DNA of 64,000 nucleotides from Protonemura montana (taxonomy: Eukaryota > Arthropoda > Insecta > Plecoptera > Nemouridae): contig OX387609.1 of assembly GCA_947568835.1 (NCBI GenBank), positions 17,257,208 to 17,321,207 on the forward strand, given 5' to 3'. A program made the translations under genes and the position numbers. Each line of letters begins with the position of its first letter. The stretch's first letter is position 1. Below are positions 1-9,405 of this stretch, piece by piece. The notes under the pieces are model-generated. The model was not told the DNA's origin. It worked only from the letters and a program-made list of their open reading frames with translations, and ran no database searches.

Positions 1-97
1 CCCATGTCCTGCCCCATTTCCTGCCCCATGTCCTGCTCCATGTCCTGCCCCATGTCCTGCCCCATGTCCCGCTCCATGTCCTCCCCCTGTCCTGCCT

Positions 98-110
98 CAT
101 GTCCCATGTC
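98..110. repeat. 7-bp truncated unit (first clear example of a recurring punctuation unit)
   Basis: CATGTCCCATGTC shows a unit that has lost five bases (CCTGC), leaving CCCATGT directly followed by the next full unit. Thirteen such junctions lie in the first 2,170 bases, near 98, 190, 280, 540, 679, 1069, 1187, 1275, 1379, 1503, 1678, 1804 and 1980. Similar density continues across the window. A related form, CTATGTCTTATG, occurs near 2108. Each truncation shifts the reading phase of the following units (7 is not a multiple of 3), so translations switch between MSCP, HVLP and PCPA repeats. The junctions recur at homologous places in the larger blocks, so they were amplified with them and did not arise independently. 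Confidence 0.95.
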
Positions 111-549
111 CTGCCCCATGTCCTGCCCCATGTCCTGCCCCATGTCCTGCCCCATGTCCTGCTCCATGTCCTGCCCCATGTCCTGCCCCATGTCCCATGT
201 CATGCCCCATGTCCTGCCCCATGTCCTGCCCCATGTCCTGTCCCATGTCCTGCTCCATGTCCTGCCCCATGTCTTGCCCCATGTCCCATGTCCTGCCTCA
301 TGTCCTGCCCCATGTCCTGCCTAATGTCCTGCACCATGTCCTGCCCCATGTCCTGCCCCATGTCCTGCCCTATGTCCTGCCCCATGTCCTGCCCCATGTC
401 CTGCCCTATGTCCTGTCCCATGTCCTGTCCCATGTCATGTCCCATGTCCTGCTCCATGTCCTGCCCCATGTCCTGCCCCATGTCCTGCCCCATGTCCTGC
501 CCCATGTCCTGCTCCATGTCCTGCCCCATGTCCTGCCCCATGTCCCATG

Positions 550-820
550 TCATGCCCCAGGTCCTGCCCCATGTCCTGCCCCATGTCCTGCCCCATGTCC
601 TGCCCCATGTCCTGCCCTATGTCCTGTCCCATGTCCTGCCCCTTGTCCTGCCCCATGTCCTGCTACATGTCCTGCCCCATGTCCCATGTCCTGCCCCATT
701 TCCTGCCCCATGTCCTGCCCCATGTCCTGCCCCATGTCCTGCCACATGTCCTGCCCCATGTCCTGCCCCATGTCCTGTCCCATGTCCTGCCCCATGTCCT
801 GCCCCATGTCCTGCCCCTAG
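550..820. repeat. Class A cassette, first of 12 copies
   Basis: This is an ordered set of diagnostic units: CATGCCCCAGG near 551, CCCCTTGTCC near 640, CTGCTACATG near 661, a 7-bp truncation followed by CCATTTCC near 697, CCACATG near 742 and CCCCTAGTCC with TAG at 818-820. The other copies end with TAG at 2990, 6149, 10042, 13325, 16306, 18491, 20102, 22150, 23507, 26426 and 27783. Their minus-strand translation over 258 bp is identical or nearly so in all twelve; the copy near 19,832 has CCAGTTCC in place of CCAGGTCC. All class A copies lie left of 28 kb. ATG-to-TAG needs two adjacent changes, so the marker very probably arose once. Confidence 0.9.
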
Positions 821-2062
821 TCCTGCCCTATGTCCTGTCCCATGTCCTGCCCCATGTCCTGCCCCATGTCCTGTCCCATGTCCTGCCTCATGTCCTGCCC
901 CATGTCCTGCCCTATGTCCTGCCCCATGTCCTGCCCCATGTCCTGTCCCATGTCCTGCCCCATGTCCTGCCCCATGTCCTGCCCCATGTCCTGCCCTATG
1001 TCCTGTCCCATGTCCTGCCCCATGTCCTGCCCCATGTCCTGCCCTATGTCCTGCCCCATGTCTTGCCCCATGTCCCATGTCCTGCCCCATGTCCTGCCCC
1101 ATGTCCTGCCCCATGTCCTGCCCTATGTCCTGCCCCATGTCCTGCCCCATTTTCTGCTCCATGTCCCGCCCCATGTCCTGCCCCATGTCCCATGTCATGC
1201 CCCATGTCCTGCCCCATGTCCTGCCCCATGTCCTGTCCCATGTCCTGCTCCATGTCCTGCCCCATGTCTTACCTCATGTCCCATGTCCTGCCTCATGTCC
1301 TGCCCCATGTCCTGCCCCATATCCTGCCCCATGTCCTGCCCCATGTCCTGCCCCATGTCCTGCCCCATGTCTTGCCCCATGTCCCATGTCCTGCCCCATG
1401 TCCTGCCCCATGTCCTGCCCCATGTCCTTCCCTATGTCCTGTCCCATGTCCTGCCCCATGTCCTGCCCCATGTCCTGCTCCATGTCCTCCCCCTGTTATG
1501 CCCCATGTCCCATGTCCTGCCCCATGTCCTGCCCCATGTCCTGCCCCATGTCCTGCCCTATGTCTTGTCCCATGTCCTGCCCCATGTCCTTCCCTATGTC
1601 CTGTCCCATGTCCTGCCCCATGTCCTGCCCCATGTCCTGCCCCATGTCCTGCTCCATGTCCTTCCCCTGTCCAGCCCCATGTCCCATGTCCTGCCCCATG
1701 TCCTGCCCCATGTCCTGCCCCATGTCCTGCCCCATGTCCTGCCCTATGTCCTGTCCCATGTCCTGCCCCTTGTCCTGCCCCATGTCCTGCTACATGTCCT
1801 GCCCCATGTCCCATGTCCTGCCCCATTTCCTAACCCATGTCCTGCCCCATGTCCTGCCCCATGTCCTGCCCCATGTCCTGCCCCATGTCCTGCCCCATGT
1901 CCTACCCCATGTCCTGCCCCATGTCCTGCCCCATGTCCTGCCCCATGTCCTGCCTCATGTCCTGCCCCATGTCTTGCACCATGTCCCATGTCCTGCCCCA
2001 TGTTCTGCCCCATGTCCTGCCCCATGTCCTGCCCTATGTCCTGTCTTATGTCCTGCCCCATG

Positions 2063-2065
2063 TAA
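2063..2065. repeat. GTAATG marker unit, first of 13 copies
   Basis: CCCCATGTAATGCCCC replaces the usual CCCCATGTCCTGCCCC (CCT changed to AAT). It is preceded by CTGTCTTATG and followed by CCTCCCCCTGTCC and a 7-bp TATGTCT unit. Copies end with TAA at 2065, 4669, 30,610, 33,613, 36,923, 39,691, 42,821, 44,688, 47,465, 50,579, 54,945, 57,966 and 61,040. None occurs between 4,669 and 30,610. It is a useful landmark for the right-type blocks. Confidence 0.9.
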
Positions 2066-2170
2066 TGCCCCATGTCCTGCTCCATGTCCTCCCCCTGTCC
2101 TGCCCTATGTCTTATGTCCTGCTCCATGTCCTGCGTCATGTCCTGCCCCATGTCCTGCCCTATGTCCTGT

Positions 2171-4774
2171 CCCATGTCCTGCCCCATTTCCTGCCCCATG
2201 TCCTGCTCCATGTCCTGCCCCATGTCCTGCCCCATGTCCCGCTCCATGTCCTCCCCCTGTCCTGCCTCATGTCCCATGTCCTGCCCCATGTCCTGCCCCA
2301 TGTCCTGCCCCATGTCCTGCCCCATGTCCTGCTCCATGTCCTGCCCCATGTCCTGCCCCATGTCCCATGTCATGCCCCATGTCCTGCCCCATGTCCTGCC
2401 CCATGTCCTGTCCCATGTCCTGCTCCATGTCCTGCCCCATGTCTTGCCCCATGTCCCATGTCCTGCCTCATGTCCTGCCCCATGTCCTGCCCCATGTCCT
2501 GCCCCATGTCCTGCCCCATGTCCTGCCCCATGTCCTGCCCTATGTCCTGCCCCATGTCCTGCCCCATGTCCTGCCCTATGTCCTGTCCCATGTCCTGTCC
2601 CATGTCATGTCCCATGTCCTGCTCCATGTCCTGCCCCATGTCCTGCCCCATGTCCTGCCCCATGTCCTGCCCCATGTCCTGCTCCATGTCCTGCCCCATG
2701 TCCTGCCCCATGTCCCATGTCATGCCCCAGGTCCTGCCCCATGTCCTGCCCCATGTCCTGCCCCATGTCCTGCCCCATGTCCTGCCCTATGTCCTGTCCC
2801 ATGTCCTGCCCCTTGTCCTGCCCCATGTCCTGCTACATGTCCTGCCCCATGTCCCATGTCCTGCCCCATTTCCTGCCCCATGTCCTGCCCCATGTCCTGC
2901 CCCATGTCCTGCCACATGTCCTGCCCCATGTCCTGCCCCATGTCCTGTCCCATGTCCTGCCCCATGTCCTGCCCCATGTCCTGCCCCTAGTCCTGCCCTA
3001 TGTCCTGTCCCATGTCCTGCCCCATGTCCTGCCCCATGTCCTGTCCCATGTCCTGCCTCATGTCCTGCCCCATGTCCTGCCCTATGTCCTGCCCCATGTC
3101 CTGCCCCATGTCCTGTCCCATGTCCTGCCCCATGTCCTGCCCCATGTCCTGCCCCATGTCCTGCCCTATGTCCTGTCCCATGTCCTGCCCCATGTCCTGC
3201 CCCATGTCCTGCCCTATGTCCTGCCCCATGTCTTGCCCCATGTCCCATGTCCTGCCCCATGTCCTGCCCCATGTCCTGCCCCATGTCCTGCCCTATGTCC
3301 TGCCCCATGTCCTGCCCCATTTTCTGCTCCATGTCCCGCCCCATGTCCTGCCCCATGTCCCATGTCATGCCCCATGTCCTGCCCCATGTCCTGCCCCATG
3401 TCCTGTCCCATGTCCTGCTCCATGTCCTGCCCCATGTCTTACCTCATGTCCCATGTCCTGCCTCATGTCCTGCCCCATGTCCTGCCCCATATCCTGCCCC
3501 ATGTCCTGCCCCATGTCCTGCCCCATGTCCTGCCCCATGTCTTGCCCCATGTCCCATGTCCTGCCCCATGTCCTGCCCCATGTCCTGCCCCATGTCCTTC
3601 CCTATGTCCTGTCCCATGTCCTGCCCCATGTCCTGCCCCATGTCCTGCTCCATGTCCTCCCCCTGTTATGCCCCATGTCCCATGTCCTGCCCCATGTCCT
3701 GCCCCATGTCCTGCCCCATGTCCTGCCCTATGTCTTGTCCCATGTCCTGCCCCATGTCCTTCCCTATGTCCTGTCCCATGTCCTGCCCCATGTCCTGCCC
3801 CATGTCCTGCCCCATGTCCTGCTCCATGTCCTTCCCCTGTCCAGCCCCATGTCCCATGTCCTGCCCCATGTCCTGCCACATGTCCTGCCCCATGTCTTGC
3901 CATATGTCCTGTCCCATGTCCTGCCCCATGTCCTGCCCTATGTCCTGCCCCATGTCCTGCCCCATGTCCTGCTCCATGTCCTGCCCCATGTCTTGCAACA
4001 TGTCCCATGTCCTGCCTCATGTCCTGCCCCATGTCCTGCCCCATGTCCTGCCCCATGTCCTGCCCCATGTCCTGCCCCATGTCCTGCCCTATGTCCTGCC
4101 CCATGTCCTGCCCAATGTCCTGCCCTATGTCCTGTCCCATGTCCTGTCCCATGTCATGTCCCATGTCCTGCTCCATGTCCTGCCCCATGTCCTGCCTCAT
4201 GTCCTGCCCTATGTCCTGCCCCATGTCCTGCCCCATTTCCTGCTCCATGTCCTGCCCCATGTCCTGCCCCATGTCCCATGTCATGCCCCAGGTCCTGCCC
4301 CATGTCCTGCCCCATGTCCTGCCCCATGTCCTGCCCCATGTCCTGCCCTATGTCCTGTCCCATGTCCTGCCCCTTGTCCTGCCCCATGTCCTGCTACATG
4401 TCCTGCCCCATGTCCCATGTCCTGCCCCATTTCCTAACCCATGTCCTGCCCCATGTCCTGCCCCATGTCCTGCCCCATGTCCTGCCCCATGTCCTGCCCC
4501 ATAACCTACCCCATGTCCTGCCCCATGTCCTGCCCCATGTCCTGCCCCATGTCCTGCCTCATGTCCTGCCCCATGTCTTGCACCATGTCCCATGTCCTGC
4601 CCCATGTTCTGCCCCATGTCCTGCCCCATGTCCTGCCCTATGTCCTGTCTTATGTCCTGCCCCATGTAATGCCCCATGTCCTGCTCCATGTCCTCCCCCT
4701 GTCCTGCCCTATGTCTTATGTCCTGCTCCATGTCCTGCGTCATGTCCTGCCCCATGTCCTGCCCTATGTCCTGT
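2171..4774. repeat. Left block copy 2, with an extra 434 bp
   Basis: This is a second copy of the 1-2170 block. It is 434 bp longer because offset 2,170 changes to 2,604 across about 3,879-4,312. It contains a class A cassette at 2720-2990, the CCTAACCC unit at 4435-4437 and the GTAATG unit at 4667-4669. A third copy starts at 4775 with the same CCCATGTCCTGCCCCATTTC start as bases 1 and 2171. Confidence 0.85.
3879..4312. repeat. 434-bp tract in copy 2, matching the right-hand domain
   Basis: This tract is absent from the corresponding place in copy 1. It carries GCCACATG (near 3877), GCCATATG (near 3899), GCAACATG (near 3996) and GCCCAATG (near 4112). The first two in this order recur in the right-hand B blocks near 32,255-32,282 and 35,565-35,592. 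The alignment with block B1 continues past the tract to the CCTAACCC unit (4437 against 32,851, offset 28,414). It therefore looks like a piece shared with, or transferred from, B-type repeat. Confidence 0.7.
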
Positions 4775-6718
4775 CCCATGTCCTGCCCCATTTCCTGCCC
4801 CATGTCCTGCTCCATGTCCTGCCCCATGTCCTGCCCCATGTCCCGCTCCATGTCCTCCCCCTGTCCTGCCTCATGTCCCATGTCCTGCCCCATGTCCTGC
4901 CCCATGTCCTGCCCCATGTCCTGCCCCATGTCCTGTCCCATGTCCTGCCCCATGTTTTGCCCCATGTCCTGTCCAATGTCCTGCCTCATGTCCTGCCCCA
5001 TGTCCTGCCCCATGTCCTGTCCCATGTCCTGCCCCATGTCATGCCCCATGTCCTGCCCCATGTCCTGCCCCATGTCCCATGTCCTACCCCATGTCCTGCC
5101 CTTTGTCCTGTCCCATTTCCTGCCCCATGTCCTGCCCCATGTCCTGCCCCATGTCCTGCCCCATGTCCTGCCCCATGTCTTGCCCCATGTCCCATGTCCT
5201 GCCCCATGTCCTGCCCCATGTCCTGCCCCATGTCCTTCCCTATGTCCTGTCCCATGTCCTGCCCCATGTCCTGCCCCATGTCCTGCTCCATGTCCTCCCC
5301 CTGTTATGCCCCATGTCCCATGTCCTGCCCCATGTCCTGCCCCATGTCCTGCCCCATGTCCTGCCCTATGTCTTGTCCCATGTCCTGCCCCATGTCCTGC
5401 CCCATGTCCTGCCCTATGTCCTGCCCCATGTCTTGCCCCATGTCCCATGTCCTGCCCCATGTCCTGCCCCATGTCCTGCCCCATGTCCTGCTCCATGTCC
5501 TGCCCCATGTCCTGCCCCATGTCCCATGTCATGCCCCACGTCCTGCCCCATGTCCTGCCCCATGTCCTGTCCCATGTCCTGCTCCATGTCCTGCCCCATG
5601 TCTTGCCCCATGTCCCATGTCCTGCCTCATGTCCTGCCCCATGTCCTGCCCCATGTCCTGCCCCATGTCCTGCCCCATGTCCTGCCCCATGTCCTGCCCT
5701 ATGTCCTGCCCCATGTCCTGCCCCATGTCCTGCCCTATGTCCTGTCCCATGTCCTGTCCCATGTCATGTCCCATGTCCTGCTCCATGTCCTGCCCCATGT
5801 CCTGCCCCATGTCCTGCCCCATGTCCTGCCCCATGTCCTGCTCCATGTCCTGCCCTATGTCCTGCCCCATGTCCCATGTCATGCCCCAGGTCCTGCCCCA
5901 TGTCCTGCCCCATGTCCTGCCCCATGTCCTGCCCCATGTCCTGCCCTATGTCCTGTCCCATGTCCTGCCCCTTGTCCTGCCCCATGTCCTGCTACATGTC
6001 CTGCCCCATGTCCCATGTCCTGCCCCATTTCCTGCCCCATGTCCTGCCCCATGTCCTGCCCCATGTCCTGCCACATGTCCTGCCCCATGTCCTGCCCCAT
6101 GTCCTGTCCCATGTCCTGCCCCATGTCCTGCCCCATGTCCTGCCCCTAGTCCTGCCCTATGTCCTGTCCCATGTCCTGCCCCATGTCCTGCCCCATGTCC
6201 TGTCCCATGTCCTGCCTCATGTCCTGCCCCATGTCCTGCCCTATGTCCTGCCCCATGTCCTGCCCCATGTCCTGTCCCATGTCCTGCCCCATGTCCTGCC
6301 CCATGTCCTGCCCCATGTCCTGCCCTATGTCCTGTCCCATGTCCTGCCCCATGTCCTGCCCCATGTCCTGCCCTATGTCCTGCCCCATGTCTTGCCCCAT
6401 GTCCCATGTCCTGCCCCATGTCCTGCCCCATGTCCTGCCCCATGTCCTGCCCTATGTCCTGCCCCATGTCCTGCCCCATTTTCTGCTCCATGTCCCGCCC
6501 CATGTCCTGCCCCATGTCCCATGTCATGCCCCATGTCCTGCCCCATGTCCTGCCCCATGTCCTGTCCCATGTCCTGCTCCATGTCCTGCCCCATGTCTTA
6601 CCTCATGTCCCATGTCCTGCCTCATGTCCTGCCCCATGTCCTGCCCCATATCCTGCCCCATGTCCTGCCCCATGTCCTGCCCCATGTCCTGCCCCATGTC
6701 TTGCCCCATGTCCCATGT
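4775..6718. repeat. Left block copy 3, with a ~555-bp insertion
   Basis: The start matches bases 1 and 2171. Offset 2,604 to the earlier copy holds to about 4,919, then becomes 3,159 (equivalently 555 bp extra, about 4,920-5,475), then holds to about 6,718. There a 36-bp (three-unit) deletion relative to copy 2 follows the CCATATCC unit region. A class A cassette lies at 5879-6149. CATGTTTTGCC (near 4952) and GTCCAATG (near 4973) mark the start of the inserted part and recur near 8,250, 8,845, 12,095 and 19,050. Confidence 0.75.
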
Positions 6719-8797
6719 CCTTCCCTATGTCCTGTCCCATGTCCTGCCCCATGTCCTGCCCCATGTCCTGATCCATGTCCTCCCCCTGTTATGCCCCATG
6801 TCCCATGTCCTGCCCCATGTCCTGCCCCATGTCCTGCCCCATGTCCTGCCCTATGTCTTGTCCCATGTCCTGCCCCATGTCCTGCCCCATGTCCTGCCCT
6901 ATGTCCTGCCCCATGTCTTGCCCCATGTCCCATGTCCTGCCCCATGTCCTGCCCCATGTCCTGCCCCATGTCCTGCTCCATGTCCTGCCCCATGTCCTGC
7001 CCCATGTCCCATGTCATGCCCCATGTCCTGCCCCATGTCCTGCCCCATGTCCTGTCCCATGTCCTGCTCCATGTCCTGCCCCATGTCTTGCCCCATGTCC
7101 CATGTCCTGCCTCATGTCCTGCCCCATGTCCTGCCCCATGTCCTGCCCCATGTCCTGCCCCATGTCCTGCCCCATGTCCTGCCCTATGTCCTGCCCCATG
7201 TCCTTCCCCATGTCCTGCTCCATGTCCTGCCCCATGTCCCATGTCCTGCCCCATGTCCTGCCCCATGTCCTGTCCCATGTCCTGCCCCATGTCCTGCCCC
7301 ATGTCCTGCCCCATGTCCTGCCCCATGTCCTGCCCCATGTCCTGCCCCATGTCCTGTCCCATGTCCTGCCCCATGTCCTGCCCCATGTCCTGCCCCAAGT
7401 CCTGCCTCATGTCCTGCCCCATGTCCTGACCCATGTCCTGCCCCATGTCCTGCCCCATGTCCTGCCGTATGTCCTGCCCCATGTCCTGCCCCATGTCCTG
7501 CTCCATGTCCTGCCCCATGTCCCATGTCCTGCCCCATGTCCTGCCCCATGTCCGTTCCCATGTCCTGCCCCATGTCCTGCCCCATGTCCTGCCCCATGTC
7601 CTGCCCCATGTCCTGTCCCATGTCATGTCCCATGTCCTGCTCCATGTCCTGCCCCATGTCCTGCCCCATGTCCCATGTCCTGCCTCATGTCCTGCCCCAT
7701 GTCCTGCCCCATGTCCTGCCCCATGTCCTGCCCCATGTCTTGCCCCATGTCCCATGTCCTGCCTCATGTCCTGCCCCATGTCCTGCCCCATGTCCTGCCC
7801 CATGTCCTGCCCCATGTCCTGCCCCATGTCCTGCCCTATGTCCTGCCCCATGTCCTGCCCCATGTCCTGCCCTATGTCCTGCCCCATGTCCTGCCCTATG
7901 TCCTGCCCCATGTCCTTCCCCATGTCCTGCTCCATGTCCTGCCCCATGTCCCATGTCCTGCCCCATGTCCTGCCCCATGTCCTGTCCCATGTCCTGCCCC
8001 ATGTCCTGACCCATGTCCTGCCCCATGTCCTGCCCCATGTCCTGCCGTATGTCCTGTCCCATGTCATGTCCCATGTCCTGCTCCATGTCCTGCCCCATGT
8101 CCTGCCCCATGTCCCATGTCCTGCCTCATGTCCTGCCCCATGTCCCGCTCCATGTCCTCCCCCTGTCCTGCCTCATGTCCCATGTCCTGCCCCATGTCCT
8201 GCCCCATGTCCTGCCCCATGTCCTGCCCCATGTCCTGTCCCATGTCCTGCCCCATGTTTTGCCCCATGTCCTGTCCAATGTCCTGCCTCATGTCCTGCCC
8301 CATGTCCTGCCCCATGTCCTGCCCCATGTCCTGCCCCATGTCCTGTCCCATGTCCTGCCCCATGTCATGCCCCATGTCCTGCCCCATGTCCTGCCCCATG
8401 TCCCATGTCCTACCCCATGTCCTGCTCTTTGTCCTGTCCCATTTCCTGCCCCATGTCCTGCCCCATGTCCTGCCCCATGTCCTGCCCCATGTCCTGCCCC
8501 ATGTCTTGCCCCATGTCCCATGTCCTGCCCCATGTCCTGCCCCATGTCCTGCCCCATGTCCTTCCCTATGTCCTGTCCCATGTCCTGCCCCATGTCCTGC
8601 CCCATGTCCTGCTCCATGTCCTCCCCCTGTTATGCCCCATGTCCCATGTCCTGCCCCATGTCCTGCCCCATGTCCTGCCCCATGTCCTGCCCTATGTCTT
8701 GTCCCATGTCCTGCCCCATGTCCTGCCCCATGTCCTGCCCTATGTCCTGCCCCATGTCTTGCCCCATGTCCCATGTCCTGCCCCATGTCCTGCTCCA
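4905..8797. repeat. ~3.9-kb block, copy X1
   Basis: Bases from about 4,905 realign with about 8,798 onward at offset 3,893. The offset becomes 3,929 after the 36-bp difference near 6,718, and 3,838 in the 7.7-8.6 kb part. Markers include CCGTTCCC near 7553, CCCCAAGTCC near 7396, CCTGACCC with TGA at 7427-7429 and 8007-8009, and CCGTATG near 7466 and 8046. The offset drift comes from whole-unit gains and losses. Confidence 0.7.
7427..7429. repeat. CCTGACCC marker unit, first of about 19 copies
   Basis: CCTGACCCATG (C to A) usually follows CCCCAAGTCC and CCTCATG, and usually precedes CCGTATG or GTCTCATG. Other copies end near 8009, 11,358, 11,847, 13,475, 14,091, 14,674, 16,492, 17,044, 20,251, 20,518, 24,512, 28,788, 31,399, 34,546, 37,856, 40,480, 57,205 and 63,030. 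None occurs from 40.5 to 57.2 kb, a gap filled by B- and 3,114-bp-type blocks. Confidence 0.85.
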
Positions 8798-9405
8798 TGT
8801 CCTGCCCCATGTCCTGCCCCATGTCCTGTCCCATGTCCTGCCCCATGTTTTGCCCCATGTCCTGTCCAATGTCCTGCCTCACGTCCTGCCCCATGTCCTG
8901 CCCCATGTCCTGTCCCATGTCCTGCCCCATGTCATGCCCCATGTCCTGCCCCATGTCCTGCCCCATGTCCCATGTCCTACCCCATGTCCTGCCCTTTGTC
9001 CTGTCCCATTTCCTGCCCCATGTCCTGCCCCATGTCCTGCCCCATGTCCTGCCCCATGTCCTGCCCCATGTCTTGCCCCATGTCCCATGTCCTGCCCCAT
9101 GTCCTGCCCCATGTCCTGCCCCATGTCCTTCCCTATCTCCTGTCCCATGTCCTGCCCCATGTCCTGCCCCATGTCCTGCTCCATGTCCTCCCCCTGTTAT
9201 GCCCCATGTCCCATGTCCTGCCCCATGTCCTGCCCCATGTCCTGCCCCATGTCCTGCCCTATGTCTTGTCCCATGTCCTGCCCCATGTCCTGCCCCATGT
9301 CCTGCCCTATGTCCTGCCCCATGTCTTGCCCCATGTCCCATGTCCTGCCCCATGTCCTGCCCCATGTCCTGCCCCATGTCCTGCTCCATGTCCTGCCCCA
9401 TGTCC
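8238..9405. repeat. Local tandem duplication, 567-591 bp offset
   Basis: The segment opening with CATGTTTTGCC and GTCCAATG near 8,250-8,280 is repeated from near 8,842-8,875 at offset 591. The offset falls to 567 further on, a loss of two 12-bp units. The second copy carries two private changes, CCTCACGTCC near 8,880 and CCCTATCTCC near 9,132. CCTCACGTCC introduces a CpG. Confidence 0.7.

Larger units (their letters stand above)
1..2170. repeat. Left block copy 1 (2,170-bp period, 5' end of window)
   Basis: Bases 1 to about 1,708 realign with 2,171 to about 3,878 at an offset of exactly 2,170. About 1,709-2,315 realigns with about 4,313-4,919 at offset 2,604. The block holds a class A cassette (550-820), a CCTAACCC unit (TAA at 1831-1833) and a GTAATG unit (TAA at 2063-2065). 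A private difference from copy 2 is CCTAATG...GCACC at 321-335, where copy 2 has CCCCATG...GCCCC. Identity already holds at base 1, so the real start of the copy may lie upstream. Confidence 0.85.

Noticed and set aside
81-95. Human-type PRDM9 13-mer (CCNCCNTNNCCNC) as a recombination hotspot signal
   Set aside because: I checked the consensus in all phases and the CCTCCCCCTGTCC variants. The required T at position 7 or the CC pairs are missing in each.
818-820. TAG, TAA and TGA units as real translation stops or gene boundaries
   Set aside because: They are repeat variants copied with their blocks and do not coincide with any change in base composition or any start or terminator signal.
99-2990. 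Cysteine-proline-rich repeat protein (MSCP, PCPA), reminiscent of keratin-associated or metallothionein-like proteins
   Set aside because: The composition follows directly from CCCATGTCCTGC. No phase is maintained, and HVLP stretches appear whenever a 7-bp unit intervenes.
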